Shown here: piece by piece, positions 27,524-36,578 of the stretch
Layout: each line of letters starts with the position of its first letter
How positions within the stretch are numbered: the stretch's first letter is position 1
Translations under genes and position numbers: made by a program
Notes under the pieces: model-generated
Database searches by the model: none
Seen by the model: the letters and a program-made list of their open reading frames with translations, nothing else
What the model was told of the DNA's origin: nothing
Origin: an uncultured Allomuricauda sp.
GTDB taxonomy: Bacteria > Bacteroidota > Bacteroidia > Flavobacteriales > Flavobacteriaceae
Direction: 5' to 3'
DNA length: 64,000 bases
Assembly (NCBI RefSeq): GCF_947499585.1
Contig: NZ_CANMOO010000001.1
Coordinates: forward strand, 1,240,001 to 1,304,000

Positions 27524-27549
27524 TGGGTAGAGAATCAAAAACTATCTAG

Positions 27550-27678
27550 CTAGAATCCTTGAAAAAGCATGTAAAATCCGATAACAACGACTGAGATAAT
27601 CCCAAGTATGGCAATTACGGAAAGTGTACAGCCTATCTGCTTCCAAAATCCATTATATGTTTCTTCCTTTTCTTGCAT
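27550..27678 (-). CDS. Small single-span membrane protein, 42 residues
   Basis: A short frame from ATG 27678 to TAG 27550. A charged N-terminus (MQEKEETYNGFWKQIG) is followed by one hydrophobic segment of about 20 residues (CTLSVIAILGIISVVVIGFY) and a short LFQGF end. Codon use and the clean N-in membrane layout support a real gene, though it has no recognised family. It sits alone between the receiver gene and the arginase-family gene, on the opposite strand. No promoter was identified. Confidence 0.55.
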   Translation of the reverse strand: MQEKEETYNGFWKQIGCTLSVIAILGIISVVVIGFYMLFQGF

Positions 27679-27793
27679 AGCACCTCAAATCTTTATGGTG
27701 CGGTAAAAGTAAAAAGAATTGATGTATCTACGTTTTTGTAAGCAGTATAATAAACAAATAGAAAAAGTGTGAACCAGTTCATAACTTTAGTGC

Positions 27794-28570
27794 ATGACAA
27801 AAATTACATTACAAGGAATATTATACGATGAGAAGTCTTCTTTTTTAAAAGGCCCAGGATTGGCTCCTCCCCTAATTAGAGAAGCTTATCACAGTAATTC
27901 TGCAAATTACTTTTCTGAAGACGGTACTTCAATAACCTCTGATTTATTAAATGACAAAGGTGATTACAATATCTCTGAGTATTTTGATATTGAGAAAATA
28001 ACCGCTGAAAATCTTGAAGAAGGAAATCCTCTTTTAACTTTAGGAGGCGACCATTCCATTACCTTCCCTGTTATCAAAGCATTTCAGAAAGTGTATGGGA
28101 CAATAGATATTTTGCATATTGATGCTCATAGCGATCTATATTCCAGTTTAGATGGGGATTCTTTTTCTCATGCATGCCCTTTCCACAATATCATGCAAAA
28201 TAATCTAGCAAACCGATTGGTGCAGGTTGGCATTCGCACCTTAAATTCTGAACAACGCGAGAATGCTAAAAAATATGGGGTTGAAATTATTGAGATGAAA
28301 GATTTTGAATCCACAAAAATACCAACATTTCAAAACCCACTATATCTATCGTTTGATATGGATGCTCTGGACCCTGCCTTTGCGCCTGGTGTATCTCATC
28401 ATGAGCCAGGCGGTTTAAGTACGCGGCAAGTAATCAATATTATACAAAAAATTAATGTGCCCATTATTGGAGCGGACATTGTAGAATACAATCCAAAAAG
28501 GGATCTTAACAACATGACTGCAATGGTATGCGCAAAGTTGTTTAAAGAAATAATTTCAAAAATGCTTTAA
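27794..28570 (+). CDS. Arginase/agmatinase-family ureohydrolase
   Basis: A 258-residue Mn-dependent hydrolase of the arginase superfamily. All metal motifs are visible: GGDHSITFP (His near residue 82), HIDAHSDLY (near 105) and SFDMDALDPAFAPGVSHHEPGG (near 195). The protein is shorter than typical arginases (~300), and the loop residues that define guanidino substrate are not enough for me to choose between agmatinase, arginase and formimidoylglutamase. Agmatinase-like is the best guess. It ends 11 bases from the convergent ferredoxin gene. Confidence 0.88.
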   Translation: MTKITLQGILYDEKSSFLKGPGLAPPLIREAYHSNSANYFSEDGTSITSDLLNDKGDYNISEYFDIEKITAENLEEGNPLLTLGGDHSITFPVIKAFQKVYGTIDILHIDAHSDLYSSLDGDSFSHACPFHNIMQNNLANRLVQVGIRTLNSEQRENAKKYGVEIIEMKDFESTKIPTFQNPLYLSFDMDALDPAFAPGVSHHEPGGLSTRQVINIIQKINVPIIGADIVEYNPKRDLNNMTAMVCAKLFKEIISKML

Positions 28571-28581
28571 AAACCTTGAGG

Positions 28582-28935
28582 TTACCCATCTGGGTGCATA
28601 AACTTCTGCTTTCCTAGAAGCTCATCTTCGGTCTCCACACGATCTTCATCTGGCACACAGCAATCTACCGGGCACACTGCTGCACACTGCGGCTCTTCAT
28701 GAAAGCCCATGCATTCTGTACACTTATCAGGTGAAATATAATAAATCTCATCGCTTATGGGAACTTGTACTTCATCAGCATTAACTGCTTTACCATCAGG
28801 CAACACTACGTCTCCTTCAAGAGAAGTACCATCACTATAACGCCATTCATCAGCTCCCTCATAAATTGCAGTATTTGGGCACTCAGGTTCGCAAGCACCA
28901 CAATTAATACATTCATCTGTTATTATAATTGCCAT
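28582..28935 (-). CDS. 4Fe-4S dicluster ferredoxin
   Basis: A 117-residue electron carrier. The first cluster motif is [12 protein letters not shown] (residues 9-20); the second is [22 protein letters not shown], in which the spacing between the second and third cysteines is extended, as in Alvin-type bacterial ferredoxins. An insertion of about 45 residues separates the motifs. Its redox partner is not identified; the divergent acyl-CoA reductase is a possible one by position only. It has a good promoter (TTG-N20-TATTTTTG) and a hairpin in the leader. Confidence 0.93.
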   Translation of the reverse strand: MAIIITDECINCGACEPECPNTAIYEGADEWRYSDGTSLEGDVVLPDGKAVNADEVQVPISDEIYYISPDKCTECMGFHEEPQCAAVCPVDCCVPDEDRVETEDELLGKQKFMHPDG

Positions 28936-28953
28936 AATTTTCTTTTTCCTTTA

Positions 28954-28972
28954 TGCTGAAATAATTTCAGCA
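28954..28972 (-). promoter_or_regulatory. Hairpin in the ferredoxin mRNA leader
   Basis: A perfect 8-bp inverted repeat (28954-28961 with 28965-28972) with a 3-base TAA loop lies between the ferredoxin promoter and its ATG, 18 bases before the start codon. It could be an operator just downstream of the transcription start or an RNA stem affecting stability or translation. Confidence 0.5.
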
Positions 28973-28986
28973 TGCTTACTTTTGAG

Positions 28987-29017
28987 CAAAAATAAACCCT
29001 ACCAATTTAGTGTACAA
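28987..29017 (-). promoter_or_regulatory. Ferredoxin gene promoter
   Basis: On the minus strand TTG (29017-29015), a 20-base spacer and TATTTTTG (28994-28987) match both elements of the flavobacterial consensus. The start codon of the ferredoxin gene is about 50 bases downstream. Confidence 0.7.
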
Positions 29018-29022
29018 ATATA

Positions 29023-30069
29023 ATGATGGCGTATACCTCTACATTGCAAGCTTTTGTTAAACTTGGAAGTTTTATTACTGATTTTTGTGAAAATCATAAT
29101 TCCATAGACAGTGAAAACCACCAAGAGTTTCTCGATGCCGTAATAAGAGCAGAGCAGCAAAACAGCTGGTTTAACCAAGAAAATATTTTATTGGCCCTCA
29201 AGCAATGGTCATTGTTACTCACTGAAGAACATTTAACAAATTGGCTATCCCATTATAGTTTTGATTCATCTAAGGAAACAAAAACTGTTGGACTTGTAAT
29301 GGCCGGAAACATTCCATTAGTAGGATTCCATGATTTTTTATGTGTTTTGTTGTCAGGAAATAAAGTTTTGGCAAAACTATCATCAAATGACATGGTGCTT
29401 CTCCCTTTTCTTTCTAAACACTTGATAGCTCAAGACCCAACACTTAAAAACAAAATACAGTTTATTGAAGGTAAGTTTGAAAGTTTTGACGCGGTCATTG
29501 CAACTGGAAGCAACAATACAGGCAGATACTTTGAGTATTACTTTGGGAAAAAACCGAATATCATACGAAAGAATAGAAATTCTGTAGCGGTTCTAATGGG
29601 AAACGAATCAAAAGAACAGCTTTCTGCCCTAGGAGAAGATATTTTTAGATACTACGGATTGGGGTGCAGAAATGTTTCAAAAATCTATGTGCCGAGAAAC
29701 TACAATTTTGATGAGTTTTTTAATGGTATTTTTCCTTTTAAGGATATTATCCATCAAAATAAATATGCCAACAACTATGACTATAATAAGGCAGTTTATC
29801 TAATGAGTGAGTTCAAAATTTTGGACAATGGTTTTCTAATTCTAAAAGAGGATAAAAGCTTTTCATCACCAATTGCTTCCCTGTTCTACGAATATTATGA
29901 CACTGTTTCTGATTTAAAAAAGGAAATACAGGAAAACGTAGCGCATATCCAGTGTATTGTATCAAATGGAATACTGGAAGAAGAGATTAATTATGGAGAG
30001 ACTCAAAAACCAAGATTGGATGACTATGCAGATGGAATTGATACTATGAACTTCTTATTGCAACTCTAA
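29023..30069 (+). CDS. Acyl-CoA reductase (LuxC-like)
   Basis: A 348-residue member of the acyl-CoA reductase family (the LuxC type, Pfam PF05893), which reduces acyl thioesters to aldehydes with NADPH in luminous bacteria. The candidate catalytic cysteine is in YYGLGCRNVSKIYVP near residue 215; VGLVMAGNIPLVGFHDFLCVLLSGN near 90 fits the cofactor domain. No LuxD/LuxE or luciferase genes are present, so a role in light production is excluded by context. It starts 51 bases into the divergent gap with ferredoxin and precedes serC and serA. Confidence 0.85.
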   Translation: MMAYTSTLQAFVKLGSFITDFCENHNSIDSENHQEFLDAVIRAEQQNSWFNQENILLALKQWSLLLTEEHLTNWLSHYSFDSSKETKTVGLVMAGNIPLVGFHDFLCVLLSGNKVLAKLSSNDMVLLPFLSKHLIAQDPTLKNKIQFIEGKFESFDAVIATGSNNTGRYFEYYFGKKPNIIRKNRNSVAVLMGNESKEQLSALGEDIFRYYGLGCRNVSKIYVPRNYNFDEFFNGIFPFKDIIHQNKYANNYDYNKAVYLMSEFKILDNGFLILKEDKSFSSPIASLFYEYYDTVSDLKKEIQENVAHIQCIVSNGILEEEINYGETQKPRLDDYADGIDTMNFLLQL

Positions 30070-30085
30070 TAAAAATTAGATCTTT

Positions 30086-30114
30086 TTGAATCGTTTCCGT
30101 TTCCTATAATTTTT
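30086..30114 (+). promoter_or_regulatory. Candidate serC promoter
   Basis: TTG at 30086-30088, an 18-base spacer and TAATTTTT at 30107-30114 approximate the consensus, with one mismatch in the last base of the -7 element. It lies 28 bases before the serC ATG. Confidence 0.45.
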
Positions 30115-30141
30115 CGACCTTTGCGTCTTAATTTATTAGAA

Positions 30142-31206
30142 ATGAAAAAGCACAATTTTAGCGCAGGCCCTTGTATTTTGCCACAAGAAGTAATGCAAAA
30201 AGCTTCCGAAGCAGTTGTTGAACTTGACGGCATTGGACTATCCCTTATAGAAATTTCTCACCGAAGCAAAGAGTTTGTTGCTATTATGGAGAAAGCACGT
30301 TCCCTAGCTCTGGAGCTTTTAGATTTAGAGGGGAAAGGATATCAGGCGCTGTTTCTTCAAGGTGGTGCAAGCACTCAGTTTTTAATGGCTGCATACAACT
30401 TGTTGGATAAAAAAGCAGGTTACATCAATACTGGCACATGGAGTTTAAAAGCCATCAAAGAAGCAAGATTGTTTGGAGAAATAGTTGAGGTTGCCTCTTC
30501 TCAAGACCAGAACTTCAATTATATTCCAAAAGGATATTCTATCCCTAATGATTTGGATTATTTGCATTTAACTTCCAACAACACCATTTTTGGAACACAA
30601 ATAAAAAAATTCCCTAAAACTAATGTCCCTTTAGTTTGTGACATGAGTTCGGATATTTTTTCTAGGCAGATGGATTTTTCCATGTTCGATTTAATTTATG
30701 CAGGGGCACAGAAAAACATGGGCCCGGCAGGTACAACACTGATTGTTGTTAAAGAAGATATTTTGGGTAAGGTATCGCATAAAATCCCTTCAATGTTAGA
30801 TTATGCAGTCCATATAGGAAAAGACAGTATGTTTAACACTCCTCCCGTTTTTCCTGTTTATGTTTCTATGCTCACCATGCAGTGGTTGAAAGATTTGGGT
30901 GGAATACCTGCTATAGAAGAAATTAATGAAAGAAAAGCAAATCTTATTTATTCTGAAGTAGAACTAAACCCCGTTTTCTCTGGATATGCGGCCAAGGAAG
31001 ATCGCTCCATTATGAACGCTACTTTCAATATTACAGATGATACCCTTAGGGAAACCTTTGATGAAAAATGCAAGGAAGCAGGAATCAATGGAATTAAAGG
31101 TCATCGTTCCGTTGGCGGCTACCGTGCATCTATGTACAATGCCCTTCCTTTAGAAAGTGTAGGTGTTCTTGTAGATATAATGAGCGAGTTAGAAAAGAAA
31201 GGATAG
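30142..31206 (+). CDS. serC: Phosphoserine aminotransferase
   Basis: PLP enzyme converting 3-phosphohydroxypyruvate and glutamate to phosphoserine; it also serves pyridoxal phosphate synthesis in some bacteria. The 354 residues from the ATG at 30142 begin MKKHNFSAGPC, the typical SerC N-terminus; an upstream TTG at 30121 would add seven residues and is less likely. The PLP lysine is in YAGAQKNMGPAG near residue 191, and GHRSVGGYRASMYNA marks the C-terminal domain. serA follows 4 bases later, so the two form an operon. Confidence 0.96.
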   Translation: MKKHNFSAGPCILPQEVMQKASEAVVELDGIGLSLIEISHRSKEFVAIMEKARSLALELLDLEGKGYQALFLQGGASTQFLMAAYNLLDKKAGYINTGTWSLKAIKEARLFGEIVEVASSQDQNFNYIPKGYSIPNDLDYLHLTSNNTIFGTQIKKFPKTNVPLVCDMSSDIFSRQMDFSMFDLIYAGAQKNMGPAGTTLIVVKEDILGKVSHKIPSMLDYAVHIGKDSMFNTPPVFPVYVSMLTMQWLKDLGGIPAIEEINERKANLIYSEVELNPVFSGYAAKEDRSIMNATFNITDDTLRETFDEKCKEAGINGIKGHRSVGGYRASMYNALPLESVGVLVDIMSELEKKG

Positions 31207-31210
31207 ATAA

Positions 31211-32164
31211 ATGGGTAAAATTTTAGCAAACGACGGAATAGCTCAGACTGGAATTGACTTACTTGAAAAAGAAGGTTTTGAGGTAATTACAACAACAGTT
31301 GCACAAGAGCAATTGGCAAATTTTATTAATGATAACGATATCAGTTGTCTATTGGTAAGAAGTGCTACAGAGGCAAGAAAATCATTGATTGATTCCTGCC
31401 CAAACCTTAAACTTATTGGTCGTGGTGGAGTTGGTATGGACAATATTGATGTTGACTACGCAAAATCAAAAGGAATTCATATTATAAATACACCTGCAGC
31501 ATCTTCAGAATCCGTTGCAGAATTGGTTTTTGCGCATCTATTCGGAGGAGTTCGGTTTTTGTATGACTCAAACCGGAATATGCCATTAGATGGAGACAGT
31601 AAATTCAAACAGCTTAAGAAAAGCTACGCCGGTGGCACCGAGTTGCGAGGAAAAACCCTAGGTTTAATCGGGTTTGGAAGAATTGGTCAGGCTACAGCTA
31701 AAATGGCCTTAGGCCTGGGAATGAAGGTATTGTTCCATGATAAATTTGTTCCAAAAGCTACTTTGGAGATTCCTTTTTTTGATGGACAATCCATAAAGTT
31801 TGAGCTAGAGAACAGCCCTATGGACACTTTACTTAAAAATTCAGATTTTATAAGTGTTCATGTTCCAGCCCAGAAAACCTACGTGCTTGGTGAAAAAGAA
31901 TTTAAACTGATGAAACCCGGCGTTGGAGTAATCAATGCTTCCCGAGGAGGAGTTGTGGACGAAGTTGCATTGGTTGAAGCTTTGGAGACTGAAAAAATAG
32001 CCTTTGCAGGATTAGATGTCTTTGAATCTGAACCAAATCCAGAAATTCGGATATTAATGCACCCACAAATATCTCTGACTCCCCATATAGGTGCTGCTAC
32101 CAAAGAGGCTCAACAGCGCATAGGTTCAGAATTGGCCATGCAAATTATCAAACTGCTTAAATAG
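31211..32164 (+). CDS. serA: D-3-phosphoglycerate dehydrogenase (short form)
   Basis: First step of serine synthesis, oxidising 3-phosphoglycerate with NAD. At 317 residues it is the short type without the C-terminal ACT or ASB domains, so it probably lacks serine feedback through an ACT domain. The NAD loop is LGLIGFGRIGQATAKMA near residues 145-160, with catalytic residues in INASRGGVVDE (Arg), a Glu in FESEPNP and His in LTPHIGAAT. Translation starts 4 bases after serC. serB is not in the window. Confidence 0.92.
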   Translation: MGKILANDGIAQTGIDLLEKEGFEVITTTVAQEQLANFINDNDISCLLVRSATEARKSLIDSCPNLKLIGRGGVGMDNIDVDYAKSKGIHIINTPAASSESVAELVFAHLFGGVRFLYDSNRNMPLDGDSKFKQLKKSYAGGTELRGKTLGLIGFGRIGQATAKMALGLGMKVLFHDKFVPKATLEIPFFDGQSIKFELENSPMDTLLKNSDFISVHVPAQKTYVLGEKEFKLMKPGVGVINASRGGVVDEVALVEALETEKIAFAGLDVFESEPNPEIRILMHPQISLTPHIGAATKEAQQRIGSELAMQIIKLLK

Positions 32165-32232
32165 TTCATTTTTATCTGTCTAGGCAAAAGGTTCTTTTTT
32201 GTACATTGTCACTCTAAACTAAACACTATAAA

Positions 32233-32874
32233 ATGTCAGGATTATTAGATTTATTAAATAGCCCAATGGGCAAACAATTAATCAGCGGCGTTGCTGGTCA
32301 AACTGGACAACCAGAAAACAAAACAGCAGACGTTCTAAGTATGGCTATGCCCCTTTTAATGGGTGCCATGAAGAAAAATGCCTCTACTCCTGGAGGCGCG
32401 CAAGGCTTAATGAGTGCATTATCATCAAAACACGATGGCAGTATATTGGACAACCTTGGAGGTCTTTTTGGAGGCGGGGTTGATCAGGGAGTTATGGATG
32501 ATGGCGCTGGGATATTAGGTCACGTGTTTGGGTCTAAACAACCACAAGTTGAAAATGCACTGAGCAGCAAATCAGGAATCGATGCTGGCTCAATTTCACA
32601 AATATTAAAAATTGCCGCACCAATTTTATTAGGTTACTTGGGCAAACAGACCAAACAGCAAAATGTTAGCAGTCCAGATGCTTTAAGTGGACTTTTAGGA
32701 GGCCTTATGGGAGGCGGCAATACTGCCAACAAACAACAATCGTTGATTGAAAGCTTTTTAGATTCTGATGGAGATGGCAGCGTAATAGATGATTTAGCTG
32801 GAATGGTATTAAATAGTGGAGGCCAAAAAAAGAGTGGCCTTGGAGGTCTTTTAGGAGGTCTTTTTGGAAAATAA
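32233..32874 (+). CDS. DUF937-family protein
   Basis: A 213-residue glycine-rich cytoplasmic protein of the DUF937 family, whose function is unknown. It opens with SGLLDLLNSPMGKQLISGVAGQTGQ and has repeated GLLGGLFGG-type stretches around residues 75-85, 155-165 and at the C-terminus. Two copies of a DUF937-like unit seem to be present (about 1-120 and 120-213). A segment DSDGDGSVIDD near 175 resembles a calcium-binding loop. It lies 68 bases after serA with no clear promoter and is followed by a strong terminator. Confidence 0.85.
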   Translation: MSGLLDLLNSPMGKQLISGVAGQTGQPENKTADVLSMAMPLLMGAMKKNASTPGGAQGLMSALSSKHDGSILDNLGGLFGGGVDQGVMDDGAGILGHVFGSKQPQVENALSSKSGIDAGSISQILKIAAPILLGYLGKQTKQQNVSSPDALSGLLGGLMGGGNTANKQQSLIESFLDSDGDGSVIDDLAGMVLNSGGQKKSGLGGLLGGLFGK

Positions 32875-32898
32875 ATACCCATCTTAACTTTATTTAAC

Positions 32899-32930
32899 AA
32901 AGCCATTTAGAAATCTAAATGGCTTTTTTT
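32899..32930 (+). terminator. Rho-independent terminator after the DUF937 gene
   Basis: A 13-bp perfect inverted repeat (32899-32911 with 32914-32926), which in practice folds with a loop of about 6 bases, followed by a T run to 32930. It lies 25 bases after the DUF937 stop and directly before the next gene. Confidence 0.9.
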
Positions 32931-32943
32931 GTACTTTAATATT

Positions 32944-33402
32944 ATGAAAAAGAACGTTTTAAATAAGTTAATTGCATTAATCTTGGTTTTAGGATTGTTT
33001 GCATCCTGCACGGCAAAAAAAGAAGCACTTGATATTTCAACCAAAGAACAAGAAGTGTTCAATTCCAAAGTGGAAGAAAAAGTTGAGATAAAGAATGAAG
33101 AAACAGAGTACGAAATCATCATTATTGAACCTGGGTTTTATACATGGCTACAAAGTATAGCAAGACCTGAAGGTTATTACTCTCAACACTTTTTAGAAAA
33201 CAGAAATAACCTAATGGTAATTAATTGGAACCAAAGGGTATTGCAGCCACAGCGCTTCAATCCAAATTTGTACGAACTTCAAATAGATTACAATCCCGGT
33301 ATTGATTATGGATATGAGGTGAATTATAAATTGTATAACTATTTCATTTATTTTCAACGCAAATACAACCAACGTTTAGGTCCTTTCATTCCTAGAATTT
33401 AA
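32944..33402 (+). CDS. Lipoprotein (probable DUF6146 family)
   Basis: A 152-residue protein starting at the ATG at 32944; an in-frame TTG at 32929 lies inside the region next to the terminator and is unlikely. The signal ends in the lipobox LFASC (Cys near residue 22). The mature part is Glu/Lys-rich for ~30 residues and then aromatic-rich (FYTWLQSIARPEGYYSQHFLENRNN, YNQRLGPFIPRI). I think it matches the flavobacterial DUF6146 group, function unknown. The next gene starts 30 bases later and may be co-transcribed. Confidence 0.82.
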   Translation: MKKNVLNKLIALILVLGLFASCTAKKEALDISTKEQEVFNSKVEEKVEIKNEETEYEIIIIEPGFYTWLQSIARPEGYYSQHFLENRNNLMVINWNQRVLQPQRFNPNLYELQIDYNPGIDYGYEVNYKLYNYFIYFQRKYNQRLGPFIPRI

Positions 33403-33432
33403 AGTATTATTTTTGCCATCGAAATTCTGTCG

Positions 33433-33735
33433 ATGGAAAAATTAAAAAAACGTTGGGGAATAGAATCCAACTTCCAAATAGTAGTTATTTTTATTGTTTT
33501 TGGTGTTACTGGTAGTTGCGCTGCCAAACTTGCCGCCCCTGCCGCTGACTTAATTGGGCTGGACAAAGAACAGCTTTCTGGTTGGATTTATTGGCCTATT
33601 AGAATACTGTTGATTTTTCCCATTTATCAAGTTTTACTGGTTTTCTTTGGATGGTTGTTTGGTCAGTTTCAGTTCTTCTGGAACTTCGAGAAGAAAATGT
33701 TGAAACGTATGGGATTAGGTTTTTTGTTTAATTAA
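33433..33735 (+). CDS. Small membrane protein (probable DUF6787 family)
   Basis: A 100-residue integral membrane protein with two or three hydrophobic segments (about residues 15-32, 52-80). The sequence KRWGIESNFQIVVIFIVFGVTGS and the C-terminal FFWNFEKKMLKRMG match a conserved flavobacterial protein group that I believe is DUF6787. No enzyme motif is visible. It lies 30 bases downstream of the lipoprotein gene. Confidence 0.8.
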   Translation: MEKLKKRWGIESNFQIVVIFIVFGVTGSCAAKLAAPAADLIGLDKEQLSGWIYWPIRILLIFPIYQVLLVFFGWLFGQFQFFWNFEKKMLKRMGLGFLFN

Positions 33736-33789
33736 TTATGTTTTCCTTAACACAACGGAAACCAACTAATTATATAGATTTGTTGCACA

Positions 33790-34092
33790 ATGAAGGATTT
33801 TAGAAAAATTCTTGGGCTTTTTATATTTGTTTCCTTGATGTTTATCAAGGTGTCAGCACTTCACGTGTATTCACACCAAGACGGCGATCAAGAAAAAATT
33901 GAAAATTGCAAAATCTGTGATTTGGTAGTTGAAAACCAAGGTGTAGAGCTTAATCAAATTACAAATTCTGAAGCCTTTCATCCTACATTTCTTAGCTTAC
34001 AAGACAATAACTCTTACTACATAAGTCTTAACACTAAAAAAGACTTTTCTTATCACCTATTTTCTAGGCCTCCTCCTCATTACATTAGTTAA
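33790..34092 (+). CDS. Small exported His/Cys protein preceding a TonB receptor
   Basis: A 100-residue protein with a signal peptide (MKDFRKILGLFIFVSLMFIKVSA). The mature part starts with HVYSHQD and contains ENCKICDLVV, a CxxC pair with nearby histidines, suggesting transition metal binding. Similar short proteins precede metal-type TonB receptors in Bacteroidota. It is 65 bases before the receptor gene. TAGATTTG at 33775-33782, seven bases before the ATG, would make a nearly leaderless transcript if used as a promoter. Confidence 0.7.
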   Translation: MKDFRKILGLFIFVSLMFIKVSALHVYSHQDGDQEKIENCKICDLVVENQGVELNQITNSEAFHPTFLSLQDNNSYYISLNTKKDFSYHLFSRPPPHYIS

Positions 34093-34157
34093 TCGGCCAA
34101 AGCATTCCGTCTTTCTATAGCGGACTATCTATTTTTTACTAATTTATTTTGTTCTGA

Positions 34158-36557
34158 ATGAAAATATACATTTTCATTACTCTTTTACTATTAATTCCTT
34201 TATATGGGGTTTCTCAAGACTGTAACGATATCCTTACGGGTCAAGTTAAGGATTATCACAACAAAACACCTCTAGAAAATGCAAGTATTCAAATATTAGG
34301 AAATCAAAAAATCGTAAAAACCGACAACAAGGGAAAATTTCAAATCCCAAGTCTTTGCCCAGGTCTTTACGAATTGGAAATTTCGCATCCTGAGTGTACA
34401 ACCACTTTTATTAAAGTGGAAGTAGATGGAATTACATGGATTGATATAAAGTTAGAGCATCACTTAGAGGAACTTGAAGAAGTAAAGGTGGTCGGTGATG
34501 CTGTTGCTAAAAAAACCAATTCCTCCCTAGAAGAATCGTTAAAGCTTAAAACGTTGGAGCAATACAGTTCTGGTAGTTTAGGAGATGCTTTAAAAGAATT
34601 ATCAGGTGTTTCATCTTTAAATACAGGAGCTAACATTGTAAAACCTGCTATCCATGGTCTCAACGGCAGTAGGGTTTTAATACTGAACGACGGAGTGCGA
34701 ATGCAAGATATGGAATGGGGAGATGAACATGCTCCCAACATAGATATCAATGCAGCAGGAACAATATCAGTAATTAAAGGTGCTTCTGCACTGTTATACG
34801 GAGGCGATGCTATTGGTGGTGTTATAGTTATGGAACAGGCAAGGATTCCTGCTAAGGATACTTTGTATGGCAAAAGTATTGTAAACGGGGTTTCAAACGG
34901 TAGAGGCGGAAATATAACCACAGAGCTTATCAAAGCATTTGAGAGTGGATGGTATCTAAGAGGACAAGGATCATATAAACGATTGGGGGATCATGAAGCT
35001 CCAGATTATGTGCTCTCTAATACTGGAGTTCAAGAAATAGGAGCTTCTTTACAGTTTGGAAAACAGCTTTTTACTTGGGGGTGGGATGCAAAATACTCTT
35101 ATTATAATTCTGAAATTGCTGTACTTAGGGCCTCTCATATTGGCAACATTGATGATTTGATACGAGGTATCAATAATGGTCAACCAGAGATAATCAGACC
35201 CTTTACCTATGACATTCAAAATCCTAGACAGGAAGTTACCCACCATTTGGGCAAGCTAAAATTCTACAAACGATTTGAAGGTCTGGGCAAATGGAATGTT
35301 CAATATGACTATCAAAACAACAGGCGTTTCGAATTTGATGTACGAAGAGGAGAACGTGATAACCAAGCATCTATAGATTTAGAGTTGACCACTCATACCT
35401 TTTCAACTGATTTTAAATGGGATGCCAAAGAGCTGTACGAACTTCAGTTTGGTATTTTAGGGAGATTTCAAGAAAACTTTGCTAATCCTACCACAGGCGT
35501 AAGGAGATTGATACCTGATTATGAAAAGTATGATTTTGGAGCTTTTGTTACGGGAGAATATCGGTTAACCGATGAAATTCTTGTTGATGCAGGTTTTCGC
35601 TATGATTTTAACCGTATTGATGCAAAAAAGTTTTACCAAACGTCTAGATGGGAAGAACGTGGTTATGATCAAGAGTTTCAAGATTTGATAATTAATGATC
35701 TGGGAACACAATTGCTTACCAATCCAATATTTGATTATCATAATTTCTCTACAACATTTGGTGCTCAGTACGCTGAAAACAGTGGTTCTGTAATAAGAAT
35801 TAATTATGCTATTTCGCAAAGGGCTCCTAATCCTTCAGAACTGTTCAGTGATGGTTTGCATCATTCCGCAGCACGTATAGAGTTGGGTGATCTTCGTATT
35901 AAAAGTGAAACTTCCCATAAAATCTCAGCATCATATCAGCAAGATTTTAATAACTGGGGATTTACACTAGAGCCCTATGCTAATTTCATTCAAGATTTTA
36001 TTCTTTTGGAGCCAACGAGTGTAGAGTTTACCATTAGAGGTGCCTTTCCCGTTTGGGAGTATCGACAGACAAATGCAAGGTTATTGGGAGTTGATACTGC
36101 TGCCTATATTGATTGGACGGGTAATTGGAGAACGGACCATCAATTTTCCTTGGTTAAAGGAACAGATACTGAAAACAACAGCGCATTGATTAATATACCT
36201 GCTGCAAATTTTAGAAACAAACTGACTTTTGTAAAGCCAGAATGGAACAATTTTGAATTTAGTTTGGAAAGTCAGTATGTATTTGAACAAAACGAGCACC
36301 CAGATAACATTACCGCATTCTCACCTGAGCAGCAACAAGAAGTAGTATTGGAAATAAACACACCACCAGAAGCATATCATCTGTTGGGTGTTAGTTCAAA
36401 AATGGAGTTTCCGTTTAAAAACAATTTAAAACTTACAACCAGTCTTACGGTCAGTAACCTTTTAGATACAAATTATAGAGATTACCTAAATCGGCAACGT
36501 TTTTTTGCAGATGATTTGGGTAGAAATATCATTTTACAATTAAAACTCAATTATTAA
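34158..36557 (+). CDS. TonB-dependent receptor, probably for a metal ion
   Basis: A 799-residue outer membrane transporter. A signal peptide (about 1-19) is followed by a carboxypeptidase-regulatory-like domain (GQVKDYHNKTPLENASIQILG, about 28-110), the plug domain (about 120-240, with VLILNDGVRMQDMEWGDEHAP and ASALLYGGDAIGGVI) and a 22-strand barrel ending in NIILQLKLNY. The EWGDEHAP segment with acidic residues and histidine resembles zinc/copper receptors such as ZnuD-type proteins, so metal uptake is my inference. No SusD partner follows, which argues against glycan uptake. Confidence 0.92.
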   Translation: MKIYIFITLLLLIPLYGVSQDCNDILTGQVKDYHNKTPLENASIQILGNQKIVKTDNKGKFQIPSLCPGLYELEISHPECTTTFIKVEVDGITWIDIKLEHHLEELEEVKVVGDAVAKKTNSSLEESLKLKTLEQYSSGSLGDALKELSGVSSLNTGANIVKPAIHGLNGSRVLILNDGVRMQDMEWGDEHAPNIDINAAGTISVIKGASALLYGGDAIGGVIVMEQARIPAKDTLYGKSIVNGVSNGRGGNITTELIKAFESGWYLRGQGSYKRLGDHEAPDYVLSNTGVQEIGASLQFGKQLFTWGWDAKYSYYNSEIAVLRASHIGNIDDLIRGINNGQPEIIRPFTYDIQNPRQEVTHHLGKLKFYKRFEGLGKWNVQYDYQNNRRFEFDVRRGERDNQASIDLELTTHTFSTDFKWDAKELYELQFGILGRFQENFANPTTGVRRLIPDYEKYDFGAFVTGEYRLTDEILVDAGFRYDFNRIDAKKFYQTSRWEERGYDQEFQDLIINDLGTQLLTNPIFDYHNFSTTFGAQYAENSGSVIRINYAISQRAPNPSELFSDGLHHSAARIELGDLRIKSETSHKISASYQQDFNNWGFTLEPYANFIQDFILLEPTSVEFTIRGAFPVWEYRQTNARLLGVDTAAYIDWTGNWRTDHQFSLVKGTDTENNSALINIPAANFRNKLTFVKPEWNNFEFSLESQYVFEQNEHPDNITAFSPEQQQEVVLEINTPPEAYHLLGVSSKMEFPFKNNLKLTTSLTVSNLLDTNYRDYLNRQRFFADDLGRNIILQLKLNY

Positions 36558-36578
36558 ATAAAATTTAAATTAAAGACT

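Noticed and set aside
28987..28994. CAAAAATA read as a plus-strand element for the acyl-CoA reductase
   Set aside because: It fits the minus-strand ferredoxin promoter with a proper -33 box; no plus-strand consensus is seen.
29023..30069. Bioluminescence (lux) system
   Set aside because: Only the reductase is present; no luciferase, LuxD or LuxE genes are nearby.
34460..34933. 157-codon antisense frame in the TonB receptor gene
   Set aside because: Complementary to the conserved plug domain; composition reflects the opposite strand.
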